The notes under the pieces: generated by a model
Told to the model about the DNA's origin: nothing
The model's input: only the letters and a program-made list of their open reading frames with translations
Databases searched by the model: none
NCBI RefSeq assembly: GCF_017551775.1
Contig: NZ_JAFZKX010000039.1
Coordinates: 1 to 59,351, forward strand
Reading direction: 5' to 3'
DNA from: Fibrobacter sp.
GTDB lineage: Bacteria > Fibrobacterota > Fibrobacteria > Fibrobacterales > Fibrobacteraceae
Length of the DNA: 59,351 nucleotides
In this document: positions 7,376-16,399 of the stretch, one piece after another
How positions within the stretch are numbered: the first letter of the stretch is position 1
How the letters are laid out: each line of letters begins with the position of its first letter
Made by a program: the position numbers and the translations under genes

Positions 7376-9298
7376 CTAAATCGGATATTTATCCTTCGCG
7401 GCTTCGAGTTCGGCGCTCGTTTTTTCCCATGCATCGTAAAGTTCGTCAACGAGTTTCTTGTTGTCGTCCATTTCTTTTGCGATGGCGGTGATGGCGTTGC
7501 CGTCGCCACTTTCCGATGCGGTTACGAGTTTGGCTTCGAGCTCGCCGCCGAGGGCCTCCGCTTTCGCGATGTCTTCTTCGATCTTTGCGAGCTTCTTTTC
7601 GAGAGGCTTGATGACCTTGGAGCGTTCGGCGATGTAGTCGGCACGGGCCTTGCGGTCCATGGAGGCGCGAGGCGAGGCGTTTGTTGCGGCGGCGTTCGCG
7701 GATTTGGAGGCGTCGCCTTCCACGTCGATGTTCGAAACCTTGATGTTCGCGGAATTTGCGCCGCCGGGTTTCTTTTCGGATGCCCAACCCACCTTCTCGA
7801 GGAAGTCCGCATACGTGCCTTCGAAAATGCGGCAGCTTCCGCCGTCAAATACCACGAGCCTCGTCGCGAACGCATGGAGCAGTTCTTCATCGTGGGTCAC
7901 CACGAGGGCGGTACCTTCGTAGTCTTCGAGCGCGTCGATAAGGCTCTCGATGCTTTCCATGTCCAGGTGGTTCGTCGGTTCGTCAAGCAAAAGCATGTTG
8001 CAGGGGCTTGCGAGAATTTTTCCGAGGAGCACGCGGCTCCTTTCGCCACCCGAGAGGACCTTTATCTTCTTGAGCGCGGCATCGCCGCTGAACATCATGA
8101 GGCCGGCAAGTCCGCGGGCACGGCTCTTTTGCGAGACTTCCGCAATGGCCGATGCGATTTCTTCTTCGACGGTGTTGTCGAGGTTCAGGCGGTTGATATT
8201 CGTCTGCCCGAAATAGTTTATCTGCAAATTCGGATTGTAGGTGATTTCGCCTTCGGTCGGCTGCAGCTCCTTGGCGATCAAGTTCAGGAGCGTCGTTTTA
8301 CCGCGGCCGTTCGGGCCTATGATTGCGATGCGGTCGCCCTTGAATACTTCCATCGTGAGGTCGGAGATGAGCTCCGGGCCCATTCCCTGCGCAGTGCCGT
8401 CATCGTTACGGTTGGGATACGCGAAATGCAGCCCCTTGATCTGGAGCATTCTCTTGCCGGGGAAACCCGCTTCGGTAAAGCTGAAATCCAGGTTCCTTTC
8501 GTGCGTGAGGCGCTCGCCGGTCGCAAGCTTTGCCGCCGCCTTGATTTTGGACTGCACCATGGCGGCCTTCGCGGCCTTGTAACGGAAGCGTTCGATGACG
8601 CGTTCGAGCTGTTCCTTTTTGCGCTGCTCGTTTTCTTGCGTGCGCATCGCCACTTCTTCTTCTTCGGCGATGGTCTCGCGGAGCTTTTCGACGGTCCCCT
8701 TCACCTTGCGCATCTTGTGGCGGTGAATGCCGACCGTATGCGTGCAGACTTCGTCCATAAAGTGGTGGTCGTGCGTAATCAGCAGCACTTCGCCCTTCCA
8801 TGCGCGTAAAAAGCGGCTGAGCCAGCGCATGGATACGATGTCGAGGTAGTTCGTCGGTTCGTCGAGCAACAGCATGTCGGGCTCGCTCGCCAAGACTTTC
8901 GCGAGATTCAGGCGGATCTGGAAACCGCCCGAGAGGAGCATCGGGCTCTTGTGCATGGATTCTTCGTCGAATCCGAGACCGAAAAGGATGGCCTCCACCT
9001 TGTGCTCTTCGAGCCAGCCGTCTTCATTGGGCTTGAGTACGCTGCATGCCTCTTCGTGCACGGTCGCGTGCGTGAAGTTGATGTGCTGCTGCAGGTAGCC
9101 GATGGTATAGTTCTTCGGAATGTCGATGGATCCGCCGTCGATGCATTCCTGACCCAGGATCATCTTGAAAAGTGTCGATTTTCCGCAACCGTTGCGGCCT
9201 ACGAGCCCTACGCGTTCGTGGCTTGCCACCAAAAAGCTGGCACCGTCAAGCAGCACCTGCTCGCCAAAAGATTTAGAGACGTTTTGTACCTGAATCAC
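7376..9298 (-). CDS. ABC-F family ATP-binding protein
   Basis: A 640-residue soluble protein with two tandem ABC ATPase domains and no membrane segment, the layout of ABC-F factors that act on the ribosome (Uup, YheS, EttA relatives). Visible motifs are Walker A GRNGCGKS (about 34-41), signature LSGGF, and Walker B plus DEPTNYLD in domain 1. Domain 2 has GPNGRGKT, LSGGERSR, LLLDEPTNHLD and a THDEE switch region. A charged helical linker rich in Glu/Arg/Lys (about 215-260) separates the domains. The C-terminal ~80 residues are a Lys/Glu/Ala coiled coil like Uup's. The start is GTG (9296-9298); no clear Shine-Dalgarno is seen. Its transcript ends in the repeat cassette at 7290. The subtype (housekeeping or antibiotic protection) cannot be told by eye. 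Confidence 0.92.
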   Translation of the reverse strand: MIQVQNVSKSFGEQVLLDGASFLVASHERVGLVGRNGCGKSTLFKMILGQECIDGGSIDIPKNYTIGYLQQHINFTHATVHEEACSVLKPNEDGWLEEHKVEAILFGLGFDEESMHKSPMLLSGGFQIRLNLAKVLASEPDMLLLDEPTNYLDIVSMRWLSRFLRAWKGEVLLITHDHHFMDEVCTHTVGIHRHKMRKVKGTVEKLRETIAEEEEVAMRTQENEQRKKEQLERVIERFRYKAAKAAMVQSKIKAAAKLATGERLTHERNLDFSFTEAGFPGKRMLQIKGLHFAYPNRNDDGTAQGMGPELISDLTMEVFKGDRIAIIGPNGRGKTTLLNLIAKELQPTEGEITYNPNLQINYFGQTNINRLNLDNTVEEEIASAIAEVSQKSRARGLAGLMMFSGDAALKKIKVLSGGERSRVLLGKILASPCNMLLLDEPTNHLDMESIESLIDALEDYEGTALVVTHDEELLHAFATRLVVFDGGSCRIFEGTYADFLEKVGWASEKKPGGANSANIKVSNIDVEGDASKSANAAATNASPRASMDRKARADYIAERSKVIKPLEKKLAKIEEDIAKAEALGGELEAKLVTASESGDGNAITAIAKEMDDNKKLVDELYDAWEKTSAELEAAKDKYPI

Positions 9299-9364
9299 GG
9301 AATGTAAATTTAGAAAAAATGATGGTAAAGCAAAGCTACTATTAAGTATATTTCAAGACAAGTT

Positions 9365-11389
9365 ATGCGCTTCTTTTTGCCTGCAATTCTATGCATTTTG
9401 AGCCTTCTTGTTTTGGGAGGCTGTACCTACCGCCCTCCTATCAAGGAACTTCCGGAATACGGCCGCAATGAAATTGCATGGGAAGAAATAGAGGCCGACA
9501 GTATTTACCAGCGCGAATTGAAATTCGCTCGCATGGCGGATTCGTCGCATAATGGCGCAAGCTACTATGTCGAAGAAGGCTTCAAGACAATCAGGCGAGG
9601 GGCTCATAGCTATGCGGTGGAGGATTTCAACAAGGCGTGGCTGCTGGATTCGCTAAACCCGCACGTATACATGGGATTTGCCCTGACCGAAATATGGAAG
9701 GGCAATGTGAAGAGCGCCGTCAAGCATTATGCCAAGTACAGGGAACTCTACGAGAAGAATCCCGTCCCGCGCTTCCCGGCGGTTGCGACATCTGATTCAG
9801 TAACTGCGGTGCCGTCGGATTCCGTAGCTGCGACACCGGACACTTCCCTTCGCGAAAGTTTTATCTATGGAAAACTTGTTTCATTTAAAAATGATTGGGG
9901 CTTCCGCTTGGAACCGGAATGGTGTGATGTCTCTATATCGAGTGCAAACGAAGAATTTGTGGACAGTATGCTAAATTCGGATGTCTTGCCGGAAAACGAG
10001 AGGCTTATACTTTACCGGCACTACATAAAAAGTCATGCTCCTGTGAGATATGTCGAGGTAGAAATCAAGGTCCTTAAAATCTTTGACAAAGCTTCTGGGA
10101 AATGGGTCGCTCCGCCCAAGGATTCCGTCTATCGTTTTTCGTTTGTCGAACGTGAGGGGCTTTTCCTGGACGCAGAAGCAAGTCGCCTTGTAGAACTTGG
10201 AATCCCGTCTATTCCGGATTCTTCGGCGCGGGTGTTCTGGCTTAAACCCTACGCATTCAGGAATGCTTCGCTTGCAATGCGTAGTTATTCAGACAAATTA
10301 ACCGAGCAGGAACTGGCGGACGCTGCGCCGGAAAAGTTAACGTTCAAGCCTTATCAGGAACGGCATTATGTTGAACCTTCGCCCATTGAAACTCCGGTCC
10401 GTTCCAGTATAGCACATGCCCTGGCTGAAGGCAAGTACGATTCGTTGCGCACATTTTTGAACATGGCTTTGGAACTGGAAAGGCATTATGGCGAAAAACC
10501 CTTGAGCGATGGCGAGTACGTGCGGATTTCACTCCTGGATTCCGGGGCGCTGGCAGATACGGTGACCGCCCGCAAGGGGGCGTCTCTGCGCGACCCGCTA
10601 GAGGACATTCGTGTGAACGATTCCCTAAAGCTCCTGATTGCGTACCGTTCGTACCCGTATGTGTTTACGGATGAATTTTTTGACAAGGTAAGTCCGTCGC
10701 CACAAAAGATAAGCTTGATAAATATGGCGCAGCAGCCTTTCTACAGTTCCGTCGGAAAACTTCCGGACAACCGCATGGGCTTCCGGACACATTTCGGCCC
10801 GAGGGTGAATATCTATGAAGGCTCTATACATGATGTGATTGGCCCCGCTTCTGTAGGCGGTGAAATGAATATTCAGGGCTGCCTGCTGTATGGGTGTCTC
10901 AGTGTCGGGTTCACCGTATATGGTCAGGTTGACGGCGAGGAGACTATAATGTACGATGGCGAAGAGTATGACAGGTCGTTGACGGGTGATGTCTCTTTCC
11001 TCGTGAGTCTCGGAATAAGGCCGATCATCCATAGGCATGGCGACCTGGAATTGTACGGCATTATGAACTTGGCGGGGTACTCTGTGGAAGATTCTACCGT
11101 CAAGAGCATCTTTACTCCGAACTTCGGCGTCGGTGCAGCAGTTACGTATATCTTTTTCGATTCCGACCGCGGGATAAAAGATGGTTCAATGCTGAAAGAT
11201 GTCCGGTTCAAGGCGGAATACTATTGGAACAGTTCTCCGAAAAAGACCGAGGGCCTTGACGGGCATACCCTCGCGTTTTCGCTGCAGTTTGGCATCGGCC
11301 AGACGAGTTATACATTTGTCGAAGAAAAAAATGCCAAGCATAAATTCAGTTTGTCTGAAAAAATTTCTAGGTTTATGGCGCTCAAATAA
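9365..11389 (+). CDS. Lipoprotein with TPR-like N-terminus and barrel-like C-terminus
   Basis: A 674-residue protein with a lipobox (LVLGGC, Cys20) marking it as a lipoprotein. Residues ~60-130 look like one or two TPR helical hairpins (EGFKTIRRGAHSYAVEDFNKA, then NPHVYMGFALTEIWKGN). A Ser/Thr/Ala linker follows near 140-160. From ~470 to the end, alternating hydrophobic/polar strands with Gly and aromatic residues (GPRVNIYEG, SVGFTVYGQV, FSLQFGIG) suggest a beta-barrel or beta-sandwich, unusual after a lipid anchor. I do not recognise the middle. The next gene starts within 15 bases, so the pair is probably cotranscribed. Envelope location is inferred from the lipobox. Confidence 0.8.
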   Translation: MRFFLPAILCILSLLVLGGCTYRPPIKELPEYGRNEIAWEEIEADSIYQRELKFARMADSSHNGASYYVEEGFKTIRRGAHSYAVEDFNKAWLLDSLNPHVYMGFALTEIWKGNVKSAVKHYAKYRELYEKNPVPRFPAVATSDSVTAVPSDSVAATPDTSLRESFIYGKLVSFKNDWGFRLEPEWCDVSISSANEEFVDSMLNSDVLPENERLILYRHYIKSHAPVRYVEVEIKVLKIFDKASGKWVAPPKDSVYRFSFVEREGLFLDAEASRLVELGIPSIPDSSARVFWLKPYAFRNASLAMRSYSDKLTEQELADAAPEKLTFKPYQERHYVEPSPIETPVRSSIAHALAEGKYDSLRTFLNMALELERHYGEKPLSDGEYVRISLLDSGALADTVTARKGASLRDPLEDIRVNDSLKLLIAYRSYPYVFTDEFFDKVSPSPQKISLINMAQQPFYSSVGKLPDNRMGFRTHFGPRVNIYEGSIHDVIGPASVGGEMNIQGCLLYGCLSVGFTVYGQVDGEETIMYDGEEYDRSLTGDVSFLVSLGIRPIIHRHGDLELYGIMNLAGYSVEDSTVKSIFTPNFGVGAAVTYIFFDSDRGIKDGSMLKDVRFKAEYYWNSSPKKTEGLDGHTLAFSLQFGIGQTSYTFVEEKNAKHKFSLSEKISRFMALK

Positions 11390-11402
11390 AAAATGATTGA
11401 GA

Positions 11403-12548
11403 ATGGATATGAAAAATAAAGTTGCGCTGGTTGCCGTTATTCTGGTTTCATTTGCGTTTGTGCAGTTTTCTCTCGCATCTGAGTTGCTGAAGTGCGGCGG
11501 TGTTGAACGGAGCGTACAGGAGGATCCGTTACTCGGAAAGCCTTTTGTAATCTACCCCTTCGATGCGGGTGACAGTGCGCAGTATCATGCGACGATTGTG
11601 AGGTATTGCGGCCCTGCGGCGGGCAGTGTGGCGTTTGCCGGCTCGCTTGATTCCCTGAATAATGACAGCGCTGTTGTGGAAAGTGATTCTGCTGCCCTGA
11701 AAGACAAGCTTGTACGCAAGGCGGCCGTCTTGTATATCCACGGATTCAATGACTATTTCTTCCAGCGGAACCTTGCCGAAAAGATGGATTCCGCGGGCTA
11801 TGCCTTCTATGCGATAGACCTGCACAAGTACGGACGTTCGTACCGTGAAGGCGAAACGATGGGTGAGCTCCGCGATATTCAGGAGTACTACGCCGAACTC
11901 GATTCTGCGATTGCGTTTGTCCGCAAGGTTGAAGGCGATTCCGTGCCGCTTGTGATGCTGGGGCATAGCACCGGCGGGCTTATCGCATGCCTTTATGCGG
12001 CAGACCGCGAAAACGGTGCTGGCTTTGCTGCTATCGTATTGAACAGTCCCTTCTTGGAAATGAATTACGTGTGGCCGATTCGCCGTATTGGCGCTCCTGT
12101 GCTTTCGGCGGTGGGGGCGATTTTCCCGAATCTGGGAATTCCGCGCAGCAAGAACGAGAACTACGACAAGAGTCTTTTGAAGGCCGACTATGGCGAGTGG
12201 GAATACGACTCGAAGCTGAAGGTTCGCGGTAGTTTGGCGATTGACTTCGGGTGGCTCCATGCTATCCATCAGGGCCATGTGCGCGTGCAGGCCGGCTTGC
12301 GGCTTTCGCCTCCGGTTCTGGTGATGCACAGCGGCTGCAGTTTTATCGATGACGACTGGAGCGAGGAATATACCCGTTGCGACGGTGTGCTGAACGTGGA
12401 GCATATCCGCGAATATGGCCGCAATCTTGGACCGAGCGTGCAGCTCGAAGAAATAGAGGGCGGCCTCCACGACCTGTTCCTTTCGCACTTGCCGGCCCGC
12501 GACAACGCCTACAGGAAGATGTTCCAATTCCTGGACAGCAGGCTTTGA
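11403..12548 (+). CDS. Exported alpha/beta hydrolase (serine hydrolase)
   Basis: About 380 residues with an N-terminal signal peptide (MKNKVALVAV..., cut near SLAS). The fold follows the lysophospholipase/monoacylglycerol-lipase-like S33 group: an oxyanion motif HGFND (near residue 115), a nucleophile elbow GHSTGG (Ser near 188), a likely acid Asp in SFIDDDW and a His in GGLHDLF (near 355). Start choice is uncertain: TTG 11397, ATG 11403 and ATG 11409 are in frame and none has a strong ribosome site; 11409 gives the cleanest signal peptide. It follows the lipoprotein gene by about 15 bases. Substrate unknown; an ester or lipid in the periplasm is plausible. Confidence 0.85.
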   Translation: MDMKNKVALVAVILVSFAFVQFSLASELLKCGGVERSVQEDPLLGKPFVIYPFDAGDSAQYHATIVRYCGPAAGSVAFAGSLDSLNNDSAVVESDSAALKDKLVRKAAVLYIHGFNDYFFQRNLAEKMDSAGYAFYAIDLHKYGRSYREGETMGELRDIQEYYAELDSAIAFVRKVEGDSVPLVMLGHSTGGLIACLYAADRENGAGFAAIVLNSPFLEMNYVWPIRRIGAPVLSAVGAIFPNLGIPRSKNENYDKSLLKADYGEWEYDSKLKVRGSLAIDFGWLHAIHQGHVRVQAGLRLSPPVLVMHSGCSFIDDDWSEEYTRCDGVLNVEHIREYGRNLGPSVQLEEIEGGLHDLFLSHLPARDNAYRKMFQFLDSRL

Positions 12549-12645
12549 TTCACGTGCCCTGAAGTCGCTTTTGTATTGTCGTGCGCCCTGCGCCAGAAAA
12601 TGCTATTTTTCATGACGCCTTCATTTTTTGAAAGACGAGGTTATG

Positions 12646-12978
12646 ATGATTATTGATTTGAAAGGCATGGAAACGACCGTGCTGCCGAATTTCAAGGGCG
12701 GCGAGAAGGAATACAAGGCTAAGATGTACTTTGACGGTACGACCCGCATTATGCGCGGGACTCTTGAACAGGGCGCTTCCATCGGTTACCACAAGCACGA
12801 GAGCAACAGCGAAATCATGTTCTTCATTGCGGGCAAGGGCAAGGTGCTCTTTGACGACGGCGTGGAATACGTGGAAGCGGGCCAGTGCCATTTTTGCCCG
12901 AAGGGTCATAGCCACAGTTTGATTAACGAGAACGAGGAACCGCTGGAGTTCTACGCCTGCGTCCCGGAACTCGGATAG
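12646..12978 (+). CDS. Small cupin-domain protein
   Basis: A 110-residue single cupin_2 domain. The metal-binding motif pair is visible: G-x5-H-x-H-x4-E (GYHKHESNSE) and the later PKGHSHSL region with His. Such proteins bind a metal and are often isomerases, small-molecule sensors or dioxygenases; nothing here fixes the role. Start chosen at ATG 12646 because CGAGG lies 5 bases upstream; ATG 12643 is an alternative, and TTG 12628 is less likely. It precedes the phosphohexomutase gene by 69 bases on the same strand, which could mean a sugar-related role, but that is guesswork. Confidence 0.85.
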   Translation: MIIDLKGMETTVLPNFKGGEKEYKAKMYFDGTTRIMRGTLEQGASIGYHKHESNSEIMFFIAGKGKVLFDDGVEYVEAGQCHFCPKGHSHSLINENEEPLEFYACVPELG

Positions 12979-13047
12979 ATTAAGTTTAAGATTGCCGCGG
13001 TCGATGCGCTCTTTCGCAATGACGTGGCGGAAAAACGGAGAATTGAT

Positions 13048-14388
13048 ATGTCTAAGTTGATGCGCTCTATTTCCGGCATTCGCGGAATTGTCGGCGACAC
13101 CCTCACCCCGCAGGTTCTCAAGAGCCATGTGCGCGCCTTCCTCGAAATCACGAAGGCGAAACGCGTTGTTATCGGGCGCGACAGCCGCCCCACCGGCGAT
13201 GCCATCGTGCAGTTTGTCGCGGGCATCTGCCGCCTCTCCGGCGTAGACGTGGTGGACGTTGGCCTTTCGACGACGCCGTCCGTGGAACTCCTCACGACGC
13301 ATTTCAAGGCGGATGCTGGCATCATCATTACCGCAAGCCATAACCCGCTCGAATGGAACGCGCTCAAGTTCCTCAACAACAAGGGACTCTTCCTCGGGCC
13401 CGATGACGTGAAGAAGCTTTTCGAGCTCGCCGATGCGGACAACTTCACCTATCCAGATTACCGCACGATGGGCAAGTACGAAGTCGCGCCGGATGCCGAC
13501 GGCATTCATATCGACGGCACGCTCAAGATTCCGTTCGTGGACGTGGAAGCCATCAAGGCGAAGCATTTCAAGGTGGCCGTGGATGCCGTGAATGGTGCGG
13601 GCAGCTACATTGTTCCGCGCCTGTTGGAACAGCTCGGCTGCGAAGTGGTGCGCGTGCATTGCGAACCCGATGGCACGTTCCCGCGCGGTGCGGAACCGAT
13701 TCCGGAGAACCTGGGCGACCTGCGTGAAGCCGTAAAGAAGAACGGCTGTGCGGTGGGATTTGCCGTGGACCCGGATGCCGACCGCTGCGCCCTCGTGGAC
13801 GGTTTGGGACAAAGTATCGGTGAGGAATATACGCTTGCCATCGCGACGGACGAAGTGCTTGCCCAGAAGAAGGGAAGCGTCTGCGTGAACCTTTCTACAA
13901 GCCGCATGAACGAAGATGTCGCCGCGAAGTACGGTTGCGGTTTCAGTCGTGCGAAGGTGGGCGAAATCAACGTGAGCCTGCAGATGATCGAAAACGGCTG
14001 CGTTATCGGTGGCGAAGGCAACGGCGGCGTGATTCTGCCGGCGCTTCACTACGGGCGCGATAGCCTTGTGGCCGCGGCTCTTGTCTTGAGCTGGATGGCT
14101 CATCACGATGGCGGCCCCGAAAAGTTCGTGGCTGAAAACCCTGCCTATGTGATGCCGAAGAAGAAGTTTGAACTCGGCGACAAGAAGGTGGCGGACATTC
14201 TCCCGAAGGTGAAGGCGGAATTTGCCGGCTGGACCATGGACGAACGCGACGGCCTCTGGCTTGGCAGTGAAAAGTCCTGGGTGCATGTGCGCGCGAGCAA
14301 TACCGAGCCGGTGATTCGCGTGATTGCGGAAGCGCCGACGGCTGCTGAGGCCGAAGAGCTTTGCAGCAAGGTCGAAAAACTCATATAG
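13048..14388 (+). CDS. glmM: Phosphohexomutase, phosphoglucosamine mutase-like
   Basis: A 446-residue alpha-D-phosphohexomutase. All four signature loops are present: catalytic serine loop TASHNP (95-100, Ser97), metal loop DPDADR (near 240), sugar loop GEGNGG, and phosphate loop RASNTEP (near 415). The family interconverts hexose-6- and hexose-1-phosphates; the start SISGIRGIVGD and overall length fit the GlmM/ManB-like group that makes glucosamine-1-phosphate for cell wall. Substrate choice between glucosamine, glucose and mannose cannot be read from the motifs. Start ATG 13048 has GGAG 7 bases upstream; a longer frame from 13024 lacks a site. The gene ends in the repeat/terminator cassette at 14419. 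Confidence 0.9.
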   Translation: MSKLMRSISGIRGIVGDTLTPQVLKSHVRAFLEITKAKRVVIGRDSRPTGDAIVQFVAGICRLSGVDVVDVGLSTTPSVELLTTHFKADAGIIITASHNPLEWNALKFLNNKGLFLGPDDVKKLFELADADNFTYPDYRTMGKYEVAPDADGIHIDGTLKIPFVDVEAIKAKHFKVAVDAVNGAGSYIVPRLLEQLGCEVVRVHCEPDGTFPRGAEPIPENLGDLREAVKKNGCAVGFAVDPDADRCALVDGLGQSIGEEYTLAIATDEVLAQKKGSVCVNLSTSRMNEDVAAKYGCGFSRAKVGEINVSLQMIENGCVIGGEGNGGVILPALHYGRDSLVAAALVLSWMAHHDGGPEKFVAENPAYVMPKKKFELGDKKVADILPKVKAEFAGWTMDERDGLWLGSEKSWVHVRASNTEPVIRVIAEAPTAAEAEELCSKVEKLI

Positions 14389-14418
14389 CGACCGCTCGTT
14401 CGTCATATTGGGGACTGG

Positions 14419-14536
14419 ACCTCCGGTTTCTCACTCTCCCCGCAAGGGGGACCATGACCACATAAGCGCTAAAGCGCCAAGTGGTCAAAGTGCTCTCGCA
14501 AAAGCGCCTCGTATTAACGAGGCGCTTTTTGCTTAC
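14419..14536 (+). repeat. Dispersed terminator cassette, copy B with 56-base insert
   Basis: It starts ACCTCCGGTTTCTCACTC and ends CTCTCGCAAAAGCGCCTCGT...AGGCGCTTTTTGCTTACA, matching copy A (7290-7349, opposite strand) at both ends. Between them are 56 extra bases with hairpin TCCCC-GCAA-GGGGA and a palindrome TGACCAC/GTGGTCA (14455-14461, 14481-14487) that encloses GCGCT/AGCGC. It separates convergent glmM and recD. Confidence 0.75.
14501..14530 (+). terminator. Bidirectional terminator between glmM and recD
   Basis: A 12-bp stem (14501-14512, 14517-14528) with ATTA loop ends in a T run on the plus strand; the minus strand reads into TTTTGC. It is the final block of repeat copy B. Confidence 0.85.
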
Positions 14537-14566
14537 AAAACCTTCGCTATGCAGCGTTTATTTCCT

Positions 14567-16399
14567 TTACAGTTCAATTCCCGTGTCACGCTCGATGACC
14601 GTCTCGCAGGCGGCTTTGAACGTTTCGGGCGTCGCGACGATGGTGACGGATTCCTTCGCGCGCGTGATGCCCGTGTAGAGAATCTGCCGGTTGAGCAGAG
14701 GGTGCTCGGGCCTTGTCGGTATAAACATCAGCACATGGTCGTATTCGGAGCCTTGTGCCTTATGGATGGTAATCGCAAATGCGGTCTCAAGCACATTAGG
14801 CGCGAATTGGTATTCCGGGTAAAAAACGAACCCCCTGTTGCTTTTGAACAGGATGAATTTTTCGCCGTTGCCCTGCGTAAATAGAATTCCCGTGTCGCCA
14901 TTGTAAAGTTTGAAACTGCTTTGGTTGCGGTTGAGCATGATAATCTTGCTGATGTTTGCCCCTTTCGCCTTGGAAAGCAGAAGGCGCTCTATCGCCGCAT
15001 TGATGTTTTGGACGCCTGCGGCCCCTGAACGTTCGGCAGAAAGGATGCGCGCCTTGGTGCAAAAGTTCCAGACGCGTTCCAGCAATTCTTCTTGGTTCGA
15101 CTGATTCGGAACGACTTGTGCGGCAAGCTCCACGAAGGAACCCAGATATTCGTCGGCCCATATTTCGAGGATTCCCTGCAGTTGGGCGGATTTTTCTCGC
15201 GTATCCAGGTTCAGCAATTGCACTTCGCTGCGCATGTTCCATTCGCTTGGCGGAACGAACGTGCAGGGGGATTCGCTAAAATCGAGTTTGGCGAGGTGCC
15301 CGATGGCCGAGTTTTCGTTGAAACGCCTTGAAACGGTGAGCTTGACGGTCGAATCAGCCTTGGATTCCAGAAGTTCGCCGAGGACGGCGCCCGCATCGAC
15401 GGAAGGCAGCTGGTGCGCATCGCCCAGGAGGAATATGCGCGCGCTGTGCGGCAGTGCTTGCAAGAAGTTCGCAAAAAGCGTCAGGTCAATCATGCTCGAT
15501 TCATCGATAACGAAAACGGAATTTTCCGGGAAACGGTTTTCGGAGTTATAGATGAACTTGTTGTCGTCGGGCTTGTAGCCCAGCAGCCTATGGAGCGTAT
15601 AGGAGTCTGCGTTCGACATCTTGTTGTAAATTACGAGGTTCGTTTCGAATTCGTCGGCACCAATCAGGTTGACGGACTGTTCGATACTTTCCTTCATGCG
15701 GTCGGCCGCCTTGCCGCTAGGTGCCGCAAGGTAAAGGGGCGCCTGCAGATGCTTTTCGGAATTCAGGTAGAGCTCGCGTAGCAAGAAGAATATGACGGTC
15801 GTCTTGCCGGTGCCCGGCCCGCCGGTGACAATCAGGTTTTCTTGCCTGCCGCGGATTACGGCCAGCGCCTGTTCCTGTTCCAGCGTGATTCCGCTCCCTT
15901 GCGGGCCATGCGTGATAGATTTGATGGTCTGCACACATTGCGGGATTTCCGCTTCATCATAGGGAACGTGATTGAAGAATTCTTTGACCTTGTCTTCTAC
16001 GATAACTTTCGCGAAATAATATTTGGAGGGGTACAGGAACCCGTTCTGTAGCACGAAAGGCTTTTGATAAAAAGAATTGGCGTCCGGTGCGCTGTCTACA
16101 ATATTCCCGTAGGCGCCCTGCTTGATGGAAACCGCCCCGTTCACGATGGATTCCGAGAACTCGCCAAAATCCGCAATGCCTAGGTTCTGCATTTTCTTGT
16201 TGATCGCCTGGCGCAAAGGCGCTTCTTCGACGGAAATTCGCGTATCGCCGTCGTTCTGTTTTGCAAGCAACAGGGCGAAAAGATTTTGCGCATCTTGGTT
16301 CAAATTCTTTTGGATGCCGGTCAAGAATTTGAGTAGCCGCACCTGGAGCGAAGATATTCCGCCGTATTCAAGCAATGTGTTGATGAACGAATCACGCAT
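14567..16399 (-). CDS. recD: RecD, exodeoxyribonuclease V alpha subunit
   Basis: A 610-residue SF1B helicase, the RecD subunit of the RecBCD helicase-nuclease for double-strand break repair. Visible motifs are Walker A GGPGTGKT (193-200), Walker B IDESS (near 298-302), GDAHQLPSVDAG (326-337), and the C-terminal TIHKAQGSEYD and YTGITRAK motifs. The length matches RecD. Its ATG overlaps the recB stop by one base (TGATG, 16397-16401), so translation is probably coupled. It is the last gene of the recCBD set; the transcript runs into the repeat-borne terminator at 14501-14530. Confidence 0.95.
   Translation of the reverse strand: MRDSFINTLLEYGGISSLQVRLLKFLTGIQKNLNQDAQNLFALLLAKQNDGDTRISVEEAPLRQAINKKMQNLGIADFGEFSESIVNGAVSIKQGAYGNIVDSAPDANSFYQKPFVLQNGFLYPSKYYFAKVIVEDKVKEFFNHVPYDEAEIPQCVQTIKSITHGPQGSGITLEQEQALAVIRGRQENLIVTGGPGTGKTTVIFFLLRELYLNSEKHLQAPLYLAAPSGKAADRMKESIEQSVNLIGADEFETNLVIYNKMSNADSYTLHRLLGYKPDDNKFIYNSENRFPENSVFVIDESSMIDLTLFANFLQALPHSARIFLLGDAHQLPSVDAGAVLGELLESKADSTVKLTVSRRFNENSAIGHLAKLDFSESPCTFVPPSEWNMRSEVQLLNLDTREKSAQLQGILEIWADEYLGSFVELAAQVVPNQSNQEELLERVWNFCTKARILSAERSGAAGVQNINAAIERLLLSKAKGANISKIIMLNRNQSSFKLYNGDTGILFTQGNGEKFILFKSNRGFVFYPEYQFAPNVLETAFAITIHKAQGSEYDHVLMFIPTRPEHPLLNRQILYTGITRAKESVTIVATPETFKAACETVIERDTGIEL

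Noticed and set aside
7331-8809. Long plus-strand open frame antisense to the ABC-F gene
   Set aside because: The minus-strand reading has Walker A/B and signature motifs throughout. The antisense frame lacks a family pattern and a ribosome site; it is a shadow caused by codon bias.
12610-14406. Long minus-strand open frame antisense to cupin and glmM
   Set aside because: It crosses two plus-strand genes with clear family motifs, is His/Arg-rich in a way typical of antisense reading, and has no start signal.
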